DNA of 64,000 bases from a virus (IMGVR_UViG_3300013093_000040:1-64000); one strand, 5' to 3'. Positions 1-8,745 are shown, counted from the stretch's first letter. The notes: generated from the sequence alone by a model not told the origin. Program-made: numbers and translations.

Positions 1-97
1 AAATTGGAGTAATACCGGGCGTAAAGTTCTTTGCATTATAAATGTAAGGAGCTACGTGGTTGCCTACCAACTCTTGTATGTTTTCTAATTTTATCAT
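1..97 (-). CDS. 5' end of an unidentified phage gene (truncated by window edge)
   Basis: The gene starts with ATG at 95-97 and runs off the left edge, so only about 32 residues are visible. It begins MIKLENIQELVG. Its start overlaps the TGA stop of the upstream gene as ATGA, so translation is probably coupled. The first nine residues (MIKLENIQE) end in I-x-E, resembling the MI-x-L-x2-LL-x-E leaders seen on three other proteins in this window, though not identical to them. Function is unknown. Confidence 0.6.
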   Translation of the reverse strand, partial: MIKLENIQELVGNHVAPYIYNAKNFTPGITPI

Positions 98-765
98 TTG
101 TATGTTGGGTTGAATATGTAACACTCCAATCTTTCGATCATCCACGGTGCACTTTCGTCCTCTAATAAAAGATCGCAGATCTTTTTATAAAATTCCCTAG
201 GTCTCAATTTAGCGTGATCTCTTGTGATTCCAAAGTGTCCGCCTGGGATGAATTCGTACTCCTCTGGTTTAAAACCTACAAATAATTTTTCCCAATATTC
301 ATCAACTTTTATGTTGTGAATTGTATCCTGTGGGTATCCGTTGCTCTTGCACGCAAGGACATTACCGCCTACGAAATGTTTTGATTTATTCAATTTCCAC
401 ATTACGCCTCCCCTAGCAGAAGGAACAGTTATTGTATTAAAGTGAAATCCGTAGTACCCTCCGATTCGTAATTGGCACTTTATCTTTGAAAGATCACCGT
501 TAACAACTTCAATTATGTCTTCCCAATGATCGAAAGGATAGTCCTGAGCAAAAAAAGTGATGTCGGACAAACTGTTGTACCTTTCGTAAAGGTGATTAAA
601 AAACGTGTGAACGCACCTTCCTACGTTGGGCTCTATTTTAATTTCGTCGTCCCTTTGAGGTTCTTCGTCTCCCTTTCTGTACACTGTAATTTTAACATCA
701 GAATTTATTTCTTCCAACCAATCCAAATAATTGTCATGAGCCGCTATCACCAATTCCTTTATCAT
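94..765 (-). CDS. DUF3431-like protein, probable glycosyltransferase-associated
   Basis: This 223-residue protein opens with a beta strand and AAHDNYLDWL. It has the conserved I-x2-NVGRC-x-HTFFNHL block near residues 45-58, followed by ITFFAQDYPFDHW. Those blocks match my memory of the DUF3431 family, which is found beside glycosyltransferases in phages and bacteria. It overlaps the upstream glycosyltransferase gene by four bases (ATGA), so the two are probably co-translated. A role in glycan synthesis or modification is inferred from the neighbours. No catalytic mechanism is known to me for the family. Confidence 0.55.
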   Translation of the reverse strand: MIKELVIAAHDNYLDWLEEINSDVKITVYRKGDEEPQRDDEIKIEPNVGRCVHTFFNHLYERYNSLSDITFFAQDYPFDHWEDIIEVVNGDLSKIKCQLRIGGYYGFHFNTITVPSARGGVMWKLNKSKHFVGGNVLACKSNGYPQDTIHNIKVDEYWEKLFVGFKPEEYEFIPGGHFGITRDHAKLRPREFYKKICDLLLEDESAPWMIERLECYIFNPTYK

Positions 766-1415
766 ATTGTATCGTATAGTGCGTTTTGCTTTTCCTGCCT
801 CTTTATGTCTTTAGGATGAAATAAAGACCAATTTCCTTCGTCATCTGCAGGTAGATAGGTGTAAATCATACAACCTTTTAATCTTTCATGAACCTTTCCT
901 TCCCATCTAATGTCGCTCTTTTTCTTAACAACCCTAGTTTGGTAATCAGGATAGTTTATACGACCCTTAGAATCTACCTGCCACCTCCACTTTGAAATGT
1001 GTTCCTTGGTTATTCCTGAGACCGTGTTGACTCTGGGAACGTGTAAGCACTCAAACACTGGGTTACTGGCCAATAACTCCTTTAAATGGGTCATAAGCGC
1101 ATTAGATGGGTACTCGTCAGCATCTATGAAGAAAATGTAATCCTTTTTGCACTCATCCATCAAATTATTTTTGAAGTCAGCGAAGTTCTTTTTTAGGGGA
1201 AATTTTATCCACCTAAACGAATAAGAATCTAACGATGCGTTAGACTCCCATTTTTTTACTGTCTCCAAAACTTTATCAGTCACTTTCTCTTCGTCGACTT
1301 GAACCACTATTTCGTCTTCGTCGTCTACAGCGTAATTGGTTAAGTTCCTTAAAAGTCTTTGCAATTCTTCGTGTTCATCGCACGCTGTTATTGCGTAAGA
1401 TATTGAATTTTTCAT
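762..1415 (-). CDS. family 2-type glycosyltransferase (GT-A fold)
   Basis: This 217-residue protein has the GT-A pattern: an N-terminal strand with SYAITACDEHEEL, then the metal/nucleotide-sugar motif FFIDADEYPS (DAD, about residues 115-124). The downstream region contains W-R-W and HERLKG segments, as in small glycosyltransferase 2 proteins. It probably transfers a sugar from an activated donor to a phage or host acceptor that cannot be named from sequence. It overlaps genes on both sides by four bases in a glycosyltransferase operon. Confidence 0.75.
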   Translation of the reverse strand: MKNSISYAITACDEHEELQRLLRNLTNYAVDDEDEIVVQVDEEKVTDKVLETVKKWESNASLDSYSFRWIKFPLKKNFADFKNNLMDECKKDYIFFIDADEYPSNALMTHLKELLASNPVFECLHVPRVNTVSGITKEHISKWRWQVDSKGRINYPDYQTRVVKKKSDIRWEGKVHERLKGCMIYTYLPADDEGNWSLFHPKDIKRQEKQNALYDTI

Positions 1416-1864
1416 ATATCAAAAAGTTGAATGTAATCAACGGCCCCAAAAAAATCTTTATCGAAATCCTTTGTAGAATTCGGATCCGATTTGTGAGTTT
1501 GGCCTTTGTACTTAGGATGTCTTTTTTCTTGTTTGGTGAGAGGAACGCTCTTTGTTGCCCTCCACCTCCAATCTTCGACTCCCTTTCCAAAAGCATACAC
1601 TGTTCCCTTTCCTTGAACGTTGATGGTCATTGGGTACCAAAATCTATCGAGCTCGTCCGTTTTCTTCAAATCCTTGTACAAGAGGGGGAAAGAATCGTCG
1701 TCCTCGTACTGTTCAAAATCAAATTCTCCCACTCGCATAATATCGTTGGTCTCAAATCCGCACGCCATGCAAGAGTATTTAAAATGAAATTCGTTTATCG
1801 GTTCCACGTTGCAGCACTCTTCTTGTTTGCACAACGGGCACGTGGTTAAATTGCTCTCAATCAT
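1412..1864 (-). CDS. zinc-ribbon phage protein of unknown function
   Basis: This 150-residue protein has an N-terminal zinc ribbon: CPLCKQEEC near residue 9 and SCMACGF near residue 31. The C-terminal half contains WYPMTINVQGKGTVYAFG and an aromatic DWRWRATK segment. I remember similar small proteins from T4-like phages but know of no function. It lies between two glycosyltransferase genes and overlaps both by ATGA junctions, which suggests joint expression. Confidence 0.5.
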   Translation of the reverse strand: MIESNLTTCPLCKQEECCNVEPINEFHFKYSCMACGFETNDIMRVGEFDFEQYEDDDSFPLLYKDLKKTDELDRFWYPMTINVQGKGTVYAFGKGVEDWRWRATKSVPLTKQEKRHPKYKGQTHKSDPNSTKDFDKDFFGAVDYIQLFDI

Positions 1865-3171
1865 GATTGCACTTTTTCTTGTTTTGGAATTTGTATTTTT
1901 TTCAATTGAGGAAGCTTCAGTTCCATTTGCTTAGGAATTTTTTCCAAGTGAGGAACAAGTGCCTTCTTCATCTCTTCAAGCGAGAATAGAGTTTTTAACC
2001 TGTGCGCCTGTTGTTTTGCCTTTTCTTGATACTTTGGGTACTTTTCAAAAACGTCCCTTAAGAAATATTCTACTTGTTTTATGTCGGGAGCGAACCAACC
2101 AGATTCTGGAATTAACATGTTCTCCACTACCGCTGATGGGTGGATCTGTCTTATTTGCCCTCCAACCATGCAATTGAAATCAGCAGACAGAAAGTCAAGG
2201 TGTCCAGAATAAGCGGAAGCTATTATGGGTTTTTTAGAAAGGCTAAATTCCAATAATGGGCGCCCAAAACCCTCCCCCTTTGTTAAGCTGATCATTGCTT
2301 TCACTTTCTCATGATTATAGAGGTAATTCATGTCCTCGTCGTCCAACTCCCCGTGAATGAGGTACATGTTTGGAAGGTCCTTTGAATTTACACTCTTTCT
2401 TATCATGTCGATCTTTTCCAAAATGGAATCCCTGTCCATGATGCTTGCTCCGCCCCCTGATATTTTTAAAATCAATCCGGGTTTGTTTCTTTTGTTTTTG
2501 AATGTTTCCAAAAACAATTTTATTGTCAAACCCACGTTCTTTCTGTCCTCTCCCATATCACCCGGTAACCAATGACCCACAACTAGATAATTAAAACTTT
2601 CCTTTATGCTGTCCAGCTTCGACACCAAATCAGTTTCTGGAATGTCTTTGTCCTCTACAAAGAAATATTTGTTTAAATCGACACCCTCAAAAAGCACTTC
2701 TATGGGTTTTGAAACTTTCACTTCCCTTGTTACTCGACCTTGGGGATCTTTTTCTTGAAAAGCAGACTGTTCGAACACGTTTTTTGCGTGTTGAGAGGAC
2801 ACTAAAGTTAAGTTCATTCTATTGATACCGTCCAACCAGCTTGGGTGGCATAGAGTGGTTTCTATTCCCGCTGTGACCCCAATGTTATGCTTTCCTATCG
2901 GTTGGAATTCGTTGGGCACAGTTATTTGACACCAAAGATCCGGTTGCCTTTTCAATTGACCGGTTGTGTTCATTAGGGGTATTAACCAACCCCACTCCTC
3001 AATGTTATCTTCTATGTAACCCCATGGGGTAGCTCCCCACCTCTGGGGTAAAATTTCTATTTCCCAATCGTCTTTCTTTAATTCCCAAATTGCTTTTACA
3101 AAATCCCTACTGTGAGAAGAGTACCCACTGTAACAATCTATTGGCGCACTAATTACCGCATATTGTTTCAT
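1861..3171 (-). CDS. glycosyltransferase, GT-B fold (family 4-like)
   Basis: This 436-residue protein has the C-terminal signature of GT4-type glycosyltransferases: GEGFGRPLLEFSLSKKPIIAS near residues 300-320, with the sugar-nucleotide binding E in the E-x7-E context. A Rossmann-type linker with NYLVVGHWLPG comes before it. The N-terminus MKQYAVISAPID starts at ATG 3171, just after the end of the next glycosyltransferase gene. Acceptor and donor cannot be predicted. Together with neighbours it implies a glycan-synthesis operon. Confidence 0.75.
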   Translation of the reverse strand: MKQYAVISAPIDCYSGYSSHSRDFVKAIWELKKDDWEIEILPQRWGATPWGYIEDNIEEWGWLIPLMNTTGQLKRQPDLWCQITVPNEFQPIGKHNIGVTAGIETTLCHPSWLDGINRMNLTLVSSQHAKNVFEQSAFQEKDPQGRVTREVKVSKPIEVLFEGVDLNKYFFVEDKDIPETDLVSKLDSIKESFNYLVVGHWLPGDMGEDRKNVGLTIKLFLETFKNKRNKPGLILKISGGGASIMDRDSILEKIDMIRKSVNSKDLPNMYLIHGELDDEDMNYLYNHEKVKAMISLTKGEGFGRPLLEFSLSKKPIIASAYSGHLDFLSADFNCMVGGQIRQIHPSAVVENMLIPESGWFAPDIKQVEYFLRDVFEKYPKYQEKAKQQAHRLKTLFSLEEMKKALVPHLEKIPKQMELKLPQLKKIQIPKQEKVQS

Positions 3172-3179
3172 ATATTTTT

Positions 3180-4565
3180 TTAATAAGTTAATGGATGGGG
3201 TATGCTCTTGGGCTTTAATTCTTCTATCTGAACGAATTCAAATTTATCCCTTGGTTTCCACTTTTCAAAAGTTTCGTTTATTCCGTCAATGATGTTCTTT
3301 GCCATCCATCTAGCACTCATCATGGATTCGTCAGAGGACACCCACTCCCTAGCGGATTTTCCCAATTCTTCGAATTTAACTGGATCTTTTATTTTGATCT
3401 CCCACAGGGACACTATCTGATCTGCTATGTCCCTGAAATCCGCCCTATCGTCCCAAATGTAGGGCGTGGGTATGGATCCAACCAAACTCATATTGCTAGG
3501 AAATACTGGAAACGCCCAATCCCCACACTTTTTGTACCTGCGGAAATGATTGGAAGGAATTTCCTTTGACGGCGAAAACCATTTGCCGGACTCGTCTTCG
3601 AATCTCATTTGATCCTGCATGCCGCCGGTTACGGTAGCTATTATGGGTTTTCCGCACATCATTCCTTCAGTGAGACTCAATCCCCAACCTTCGTTGGAAG
3701 ACACAAGAGCAACAGCGTCGCAAATGTTGTACATCAAATTCATCTGGTCTACTGGCAAAACGTCTGAATTTATGATAACGTTCTTGTGATCCTCGGAGCA
3801 AAGAAGATTTATAACCGCGGGAAGGTCAGTACCGTTTTCGTCCATGGGTTGTGTGTGCATGAGAAGTACACACTTGTTTGCTTTTTCTTTTCCTATGATA
3901 TCGCAAAATTTAGACCATGCAGCTATCAAATCCGAAACGCACTTTCTTCTTATGTTTCTTGCGTTATAGAATAGGACGAATTCAAACTCTCTGTCCTTAA
4001 ACAATCTTCTTTTCATTTCGAGCATTTTATTGTGCTCGTCCGCCATGAATTCGTTAACCGGAAAGAAGTGCTTTTCGTTGATACCGTGAGGTACATATTT
4101 AATCACTTTATCTTTTGCTTTGTCTCCCAACACCATTTCGTTAATTACCTTTGTTTGTTTGGAAATGGCAAATAAAGCATCGCAAGACTCGTAAAAAGAT
4201 TTGTTATACATTGGCGCGGGGAGGTCATCCCAAATGTTCAAATAGATCATTGGAATTTCTCGTCTTATCTCATTTTCCATTTGAAACAACCAAGTCCAAT
4301 ACCTTGGATCGGTGAACATCATAATGGCGTCGGGATTTTCCTGCTTTATGATGCTCCTTACCAGTTCTTGAGTACCGTAACCGCTGATGGGGTATACAAA
4401 CACGGAAGCGTCCGTGATTCCCATTATCTTGTTTGTGTCCTCGCAAATGTCCAACCTCTTTCCCTGGTCTGGGTGATTAATGGCGCCACCCAAATTCACC
4501 CAATTAAAAACATGGGAAGTGTTCACCACAATTTCCCTTGCCATCGTGGATATCCCAGATGTCAT
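3180..4565 (-). CDS. glycosyltransferase, GT-B fold (family 4-like), N-terminus possibly interrupted
   Basis: This 461-residue reading frame starts MTSGISTMAREIV and contains the GT4 motif SSNEGWGLSLTEGMMCGKPIIA near residues 285-305. The usual first beta strand of such proteins (KKILLLCDDI) is absent. It is found instead, in the same frame, in a 29-codon reading frame immediately upstream that ends in TGA at 4575-4577. The functional product may therefore start at 4664 with readthrough of that TGA, or at 4565 lacking the strand. See the entry for 4575-4664. Confidence 0.7.
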   Translation of the reverse strand: MTSGISTMAREIVVNTSHVFNWVNLGGAINHPDQGKRLDICEDTNKIMGITDASVFVYPISGYGTQELVRSIIKQENPDAIMMFTDPRYWTWLFQMENEIRREIPMIYLNIWDDLPAPMYNKSFYESCDALFAISKQTKVINEMVLGDKAKDKVIKYVPHGINEKHFFPVNEFMADEHNKMLEMKRRLFKDREFEFVLFYNARNIRRKCVSDLIAAWSKFCDIIGKEKANKCVLLMHTQPMDENGTDLPAVINLLCSEDHKNVIINSDVLPVDQMNLMYNICDAVALVSSNEGWGLSLTEGMMCGKPIIATVTGGMQDQMRFEDESGKWFSPSKEIPSNHFRRYKKCGDWAFPVFPSNMSLVGSIPTPYIWDDRADFRDIADQIVSLWEIKIKDPVKFEELGKSAREWVSSDESMMSARWMAKNIIDGINETFEKWKPRDKFEFVQIEELKPKSIPHPLTY

Positions 4566-4574
4566 TCTGATTCC

Positions 4575-4664
4575 TCAAATGTCGTCACACAGGAGCAGGA
4601 TTTTTTTCCTGTCTTCTCTCCTAATGTGACGACATATTAATTCATTTTTATTTGTTTCTGACAT
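4575..4664 (-). pseudogene. detached N-terminal segment of the glycosyltransferase, closed by in-frame TGA
   Basis: ATG at 4662-4664 opens a 29-codon frame (MSETNKNEL... ending KKILLLCDDI), closed by TGA at 4575-4577. The same frame then continues GIR and into the 461-residue glycosyltransferase. LLCDDI is the expected first strand of this enzyme type. This looks like one gene interrupted by a stop, where Trp would fit (TGG to TGA), or else a translated leader. TGA is used as a normal stop elsewhere in the window. Confidence 0.5.
4579..4635 (-). other. long RNA hairpin in the glycosyltransferase leader
   Basis: The arms ATGTCGTCACA and TGTGACGACAT (4625-4635 and 4579-4589) are perfect 11-base complements. 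Nested inside are AGGAG/CTCCT and CAGGA/TCCTG pairs around an A-rich loop. On the minus transcript this forms a stacked stem that ends one base before the TGA at 4575-4577. It may regulate translation of the glycosyltransferase. The role is inferred. Confidence 0.5.
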
Positions 4665-4780
4665 TTTAATATTTATTTATTAAATTTTTAGTTTTGCAAT
4701 TTTAAAAATGATACCTACTCATATAGATCCTATTTGGTACTTTCCTGCAATTTCTATTTGATATACTACGAAATTAAACA

Positions 4781-4999
4781 TTATTTAACTAGCCCTGGAT
4801 TTTCTGATCCTGTGTAATAAACGTTAATTTGGTTGTAAATTCTTTTTCTGAACTCTCCGTCTGTCATGTAGAGGTACAGGGTTCTTTCCACCACCTCTTG
4901 CAAGTTCATCTTAGACTTTATGCATGTAACTTTGAAATCTTCGTAAAGAGTCTCTGGTATCTTCAGGGACGTTGTCGCTTTTTTTGTTTTTGGTATCAT
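4781..4999 (-). CDS. small ribbon-helix-helix-like protein
   Basis: The 72-residue protein starts MIPKTKKATTSLKIPETLY. A short strand (TTSLKIP) is followed by two helices (ETLYEDFKVTCIKSK, NLQEVVERTLYLYM), the pattern of ribbon-helix-helix DNA-binding proteins. A longer frame exists upstream, but the start at 4999 is preferred because the ATATTTATT element lies 13 bases upstream and the longer version would overlap the next gene. It may be a transcriptional regulator of the surrounding phage operon (inference). Confidence 0.5.
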   Translation of the reverse strand: MIPKTKKATTSLKIPETLYEDFKVTCIKSKMNLQEVVERTLYLYMTDGEFRKRIYNQINVYYTGSENPGLVK

Positions 5000-5012
5000 T
5001 GTTCTGTTTTCC

Positions 5013-5021
5013 AATAAATAT
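5013..5021 (-). promoter_or_regulatory. ATATTTATT element upstream of the 4999 start
   Basis: The minus strand reads ATATTTATT 13 bases before ATG. It is one of at least 14 copies of ATATTTAT[A/T/C] placed 3-23 bases before starts in this window. Confidence 0.45.
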
Positions 5022-5060
5022 CTACAGAAATGCGTAAATATATTTGGATATACAAAAAAT

Positions 5061-5960
5061 CTACTTCCTTGAACACAGATCTGGCCTATTTGCAAATTCG
5101 CAGTACTTACAATTTTCAGTACTTTTTTCATACTCTTTGTCAATGTATTTTGCGTCCTCAGTAAAACAATCCTTTACGAAAGCTTCAAAATCTTCCACTG
5201 CTTTTTTTAATTTTATCTTTCCCTGCGCGGGTTTAATTTCTTGGGCCCAATGGGTGGGAAAATCATCGCTTATAAAAGGTCTCCTCTTGACTACCATGAA
5301 CATAACGTCCACTTCGTCTGGAGAAATTTTTAACGCCCTAGAATAAAAGTGCTTGTACAGTAAAACTTGATTGAGTTTTATATCGTCCCGCTTATCGGAT
5401 TCTTTCCATCCTCCCGTAGAAGTTTTAAAGTCAATGATCAGGTACTTTTTTAAAATTTTATCGTAAAATATGATGTCTATGTAACCCTGTACTATGACGT
5501 TGGGTATTTCTTTGATCACGTACTGCTCCATTGGAATTTCTATTCCAATCAGTTTTACATTTTTTGTAGAAAAGTACTTTTTCCTGTGCTTTTTTATCCA
5601 ATCCATTATATTCAATCCGTCCTGAATGAAGGCATTGAAGTCTTCTTTTTGAACGTAGTGAACACCTGAGTTTTTTTCCAAATCCTCTTTGTAATTGGCG
5701 ATCATCCTCTCCTTTAAAAAATTTTCGTAATCAAATTCTTCTGACTTTTTAACGGATTCTTCGTACATCAACCTTAAATACTCCTGTATGGTTTCGTGAA
5801 AACTCGTACCAAATATCATGTGAATCGATGGCTTAAAAACTTTTTGTTTCTTGACATAGTTCAAGTACCACCTAAATTTGCACTGTTTGTACATTGAGTA
5901 CTGACTGTACGATACGGATTTTTGATAAGCGTAATTTATGGTTGATTCCCTTTTTGGCAT
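5061..5960 (-). CDS. PD-(D/E)XK nuclease, RecB/Cas4-like, probable Fe-S cluster
   Basis: This 299-residue protein has the layout of RecB/Cas4-type nucleases. An early cysteine in MYKQCKFRWYL (about residue 27) pairs with a C-terminal cysteine group C-x2-C-x8-C (ENCKYCEFANRPDLC), as in Fe-S-containing members. The catalytic core GYIDIIFYD...YLIIDFKT gives D-x18-D-x-K around residues 158-180. An upstream FGTSFHETIQEYL helix supplies the usual H. It probably trims or processes DNA ends during phage replication or recombination. Confidence 0.75.
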   Translation of the reverse strand: MPKRESTINYAYQKSVSYSQYSMYKQCKFRWYLNYVKKQKVFKPSIHMIFGTSFHETIQEYLRLMYEESVKKSEEFDYENFLKERMIANYKEDLEKNSGVHYVQKEDFNAFIQDGLNIMDWIKKHRKKYFSTKNVKLIGIEIPMEQYVIKEIPNVIVQGYIDIIFYDKILKKYLIIDFKTSTGGWKESDKRDDIKLNQVLLYKHFYSRALKISPDEVDVMFMVVKRRPFISDDFPTHWAQEIKPAQGKIKLKKAVEDFEAFVKDCFTEDAKYIDKEYEKSTENCKYCEFANRPDLCSRK

Positions 5961-5963
5961 TGC

Positions 5964-6224
5964 TTATTTTTTACCCTCCACTATATTTTTTATCTTCTTC
6001 AAGTAAAGAATAGAATCCAAGTGTTCCTGTATTGCGTGCTCTATCCATTCAGACAGTGAAAGATCATTGCGATCCATGGTAGTTCCGTACTTTAATTTTC
6101 CCGCCACGGATCTCTCTATGAACTGGTCTATTACGCTGTCCACAACGGAATCAGTTTTTTTAACGATTCTTTCGCTGTTAACATCGATGTAAGTTTCAAG
6201 AATTTCAACTGTACTGTTATTCAC
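5964..6224 (-). CDS. small helical phage protein (YG-x-T-x-R-x-DL type)
   Basis: The 86-residue protein contains RSVAGKLKYGTTMDRNDL followed by WIEHAIQEHLDSILYLKKI. This G-x-x-KYG...EE/QEHLD-x-x-YL pattern is common in small phage proteins related to nucleotide-metabolism helical folds. I know of no assigned function. It overlaps the next upstream gene (6217-6462) by eight bases. Confidence 0.5.
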   Translation of the reverse strand: MNNSTVEILETYIDVNSERIVKKTDSVVDSVIDQFIERSVAGKLKYGTTMDRNDLSLSEWIEHAIQEHLDSILYLKKIKNIVEGKK

Positions 6225-6462
6225 CGTCTTTCTCTTTTGTTAACTGTTCCAATAATTGGGGAGGTAAAAGTTCTTTGTTAAGATTTCCGCACGAAGAACA
6301 CAAAAATACGGGAATGGGAGTCATTCCGTCCTCGGGTTGGCCTGTTATGAACCTACTCACTTTTCTCAACATGAGGGCTTCAGTGAATGTTTGATTACCG
6401 CACTCGCACTTTACTGGAGTTGTTTTGTCAATTGTGATGTTTAACTGTTTTTGGGGTTGCAT
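6217..6462 (-). CDS. small zinc-ribbon protein
   Basis: The 81-residue protein has paired metal-binding motifs CECG (about residue 19) and CSSCG (about residue 54), separated by a 34-residue beta-rich stretch. This is a classic zinc ribbon. Such proteins are frequent in T4-like phages, some acting as transcription or virion accessory factors, but none is recognisable here. It lies in an overlapping pair with the gene that follows. Confidence 0.5.
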   Translation of the reverse strand: MQPQKQLNITIDKTTPVKCECGNQTFTEALMLRKVSRFITGQPEDGMTPIPVFLCSSCGNLNKELLPPQLLEQLTKEKDGE

Positions 6463-6531
6463 TTTTTAATTTATTTATTTCATTAATGTAAATAATAAAA
6501 ACGTCAAAATGAAAAATAAAATTTAAGTCAT

Positions 6532-6554
6532 AAAAAAAGGGGCTCACGCCCCTT
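6532..6554 (-). terminator. rho-independent terminator after the 6584-8146 gene
   Basis: On the minus strand a 7-bp stem AAGGGGC/GCCCCTT with loop GTGA is followed by a T run. It sits about 30 bases after the stop of the structural gene. Confidence 0.85.
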
Positions 6555-6583
6555 AGATTAAGATGTATGTAATTAAACAAAAA

Positions 6584-8146
6584 TTAAGACATCGCTTCTT
6601 GGCCTATTAAGTGAACCCCCACATTTGCAGCGCTACCGCTAGTGGATACAGCCACCGTTAATATATCAGGTAAATTACCCCTGATAGTATTGTACAAAGG
6701 AAATAAATTGCTCAGATCGAAAGTTTGCAAACCCGAGCCGCCGGAGGGAGCAACAAAAGCGTACACAATTTCACCGCTTCCTGAAGTCAACGATGTTGCT
6801 GATATGTCTCTAGTCGCGAATGAATAGTTCGAACCCAGTTGGTTCATTGGAATAAAATTTGATCCGGTAAGAATGATTGGATTACCTGGAACTGAAGATA
6901 TTAATTCCACCGTTGCTAAGTTGTCAGAGGACAAAACCAACGATATGGGAAGTATTTGACCCCTATTGATGAGTCCTATAGTGAATTGAGACCCAGAAGT
7001 TTGCGCGGACTGGGTCATGGGCAATCCCGTAACTTGGTCCACAAAATTTATAGAGCTCGAAGTGTTGCTAATTATTCTCGCCACTTGCGATCCTGTTGGG
7101 AAATACACAGATTTTCCCAACCACTGATTCACCGACCAAGAAGCCGAAGCTATGGTTATGCTGGAAGTGGTTGCTGATAGTACTGATCCTGTAAATTCTT
7201 GTGTGCCCATGGTGCGATTTTGCAACGATAGCACTGGAAATCTGTAAGAATTCGCGGGAACGTTTCTCCTAGGCTGCGAGGGATTAATACCGTAAGAGTA
7301 AGTGAATCCCCTCTGAGCGTCCCTTCCGCCCTCGACTATAACCGAAACGCCGTAGTGAATGAAAGTGGTTGGAGAAGATATCGTTTGTCCCAGTGAACCG
7401 CTATTTCTAACTTCGTATCTAACTGGTAGATTTCCGGTTCTTGACCAAGGACCGTTTGCAACGTTTGCTGTATTAATTGTGTGAAATACGTATTGTTCGC
7501 TGTTTAAAGTAACCCCGAATCTTACAGTACCTGCTCCGTACCACGCGTACTCAATCCAAAGCATTTGAACATTACTCCAATTCAAACTTTGTGCCGTAGT
7601 CAAATCCCCGTTCCATGAATTTAGTGGTGTTTTTACGGTCACGGGCAAACTTCCAGTAATACCTGCATCGGAACGAACACAAACGTACATTCCGGATGGA
7701 TTCAAAGAAGATGTCAATCCCTGTTCGAAAAACACGCCGTTGGAATCATCGAAGAATCCGACTCTAGTATAATTTCCAGCAACAGGACCTCCGAAATTTG
7801 CATTGGCGGACATATACATGGTTTTTCCAGGTTGGTACCTGTGATACGGCCTGGATTGGCGAATTGCAATATCATTAGATCCTGTACCTACGCTCATTAC
7901 AACACCGCCCAAACTTGAAACTTGTTGTACTGAAGCAGATCCGTACGTAAGACTTTCCCAACGTAGAGGTTGAGGACCGTATTCAAAGTCAGCTTCGTAC
8001 ACGTTTTGGTGAATTGTGACCTTTTGTCTACCGAAGTTATCCGAAGATTTTTCTGACGGTTGGTGATTGACAGCGTATCCACCGTTGGAAATGAGAACAC
8101 CGCTCAAACCGTAATTGGGATTTGTTAAATTAAATTGAGAAGACAT
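6584..8146 (-). CDS. virion structural / adhesion-like protein
   Basis: This 520-residue protein is rich in Ser, Thr, Asn and Gly with alternating beta-strand patterns. It lacks a signal peptide, and it stands as a single transcription unit with its own terminator. The N-terminal part has KVTIHQNVYEADFEYGPQPL and a lectin/concanavalin-like stretch. I recall similar proteins annotated as virion structural proteins in T4-like phages. A role as a fibre or capsid decoration is inferred. The start is supported by an ATATTTATT element 16 bases upstream. Confidence 0.55.
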   Translation of the reverse strand: MSSQFNLTNPNYGLSGVLISNGGYAVNHQPSEKSSDNFGRQKVTIHQNVYEADFEYGPQPLRWESLTYGSASVQQVSSLGGVVMSVGTGSNDIAIRQSRPYHRYQPGKTMYMSANANFGGPVAGNYTRVGFFDDSNGVFFEQGLTSSLNPSGMYVCVRSDAGITGSLPVTVKTPLNSWNGDLTTAQSLNWSNVQMLWIEYAWYGAGTVRFGVTLNSEQYVFHTINTANVANGPWSRTGNLPVRYEVRNSGSLGQTISSPTTFIHYGVSVIVEGGRDAQRGFTYSYGINPSQPRRNVPANSYRFPVLSLQNRTMGTQEFTGSVLSATTSSITIASASWSVNQWLGKSVYFPTGSQVARIISNTSSSINFVDQVTGLPMTQSAQTSGSQFTIGLINRGQILPISLVLSSDNLATVELISSVPGNPIILTGSNFIPMNQLGSNYSFATRDISATSLTSGSGEIVYAFVAPSGGSGLQTFDLSNLFPLYNTIRGNLPDILTVAVSTSGSAANVGVHLIGQEAMS

Positions 8147-8162
8147 GAAAATATATATTTTT

Positions 8163-8171
8163 AATAAATAT
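8163..8171 (-). promoter_or_regulatory. ATATTTATT element upstream of the structural gene at 8146
   Basis: The minus strand reads ATATTTATT 16 bases before ATG, matching the recurrent upstream element of this window. Confidence 0.45.
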
Positions 8172-8190
8172 CATGACCCTCTAAGGGAAC

Positions 8191-8218
8191 AAAAAAAGGC
8201 CCCCAAAAATTGGAGGCC
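8191..8218 (-). terminator. rho-independent terminator after the 8246-8707 gene
   Basis: The minus strand has GGCCTCC, an AATTTTT loop, then GGGGGCC and a T7 run. The stem has one G-T pair. It terminates transcription from the YkuK-like gene. Confidence 0.8.
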
Positions 8219-8245
8219 GATGTATATCTAAACAATCCAGAAAAA

Positions 8246-8707
8246 TTAAAATTTTACCAACGAGTCTGCTGCGTACGTCATGACAGGAGAATTTCTCTTG
8301 TATCTAACGTTGTAACCCATTCCAGTAACAATCCCGATCGCGCTAGCAAGCGCTTGGTTGGACTTGTACTTTGGATCTGGGTTCAGGTCAATGTCTATCC
8401 ACCTGGCTACTATTCCCACTTCAGCTTTTAAAGCTTCGGCTACTTCCACGGAAAACCACACTTCGTTCAACAACCTTATTGTGTTGTCCTTTTCCCGAAT
8501 GGTCTTAAACCTAGAATAAAGAACATGGGCGCCCTTGTGGGGTTTGTAAAGACCCACAACAGTAGCGTAAATCGTCTCTCTCTTGTGATTTTGCGAATCG
8601 CACCCTATCAGTATTTCAACTTCAGGATTTTTTTGCATGTAGTCCCTAACGTAACTTACCAACTCTACTTGCTTTTTACCCACGAGCGTGCTAAATACTT
8701 TTTCCAT
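8246..8707 (-). CDS. YkuK/DUF458-like protein, RNase H-fold
   Basis: The 153-residue protein carries the DUF458 pattern: EILIGCDSQNH near residue 32 (first acidic strand), an ATVVGLY strand, LLNEVWFSVEVAE helix, RWIDIDLNPDPKYKSN (second acidic strand) and a GMGYNVRYK end. These spaced aspartates suggest an RNase H-like nuclease fold. Substrate is unknown. It is the last protein gene before the tRNA cluster and has its own terminator. Confidence 0.65.
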   Translation of the reverse strand: MEKVFSTLVGKKQVELVSYVRDYMQKNPEVEILIGCDSQNHKRETIYATVVGLYKPHKGAHVLYSRFKTIREKDNTIRLLNEVWFSVEVAEALKAEVGIVARWIDIDLNPDPKYKSNQALASAIGIVTGMGYNVRYKRNSPVMTYAADSLVKF

Positions 8708-8745
8708 GGCCTTTATTGTTTATTAATAATTATGTTCAATCCCAG

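Noticed and set aside
4700-4772. Twenty-codon reading frame between 4664 and 4781
   Set aside because: It starts near the RHH gene stop but has no upstream element, terminator or recognisable features, so it is not supported as a gene.
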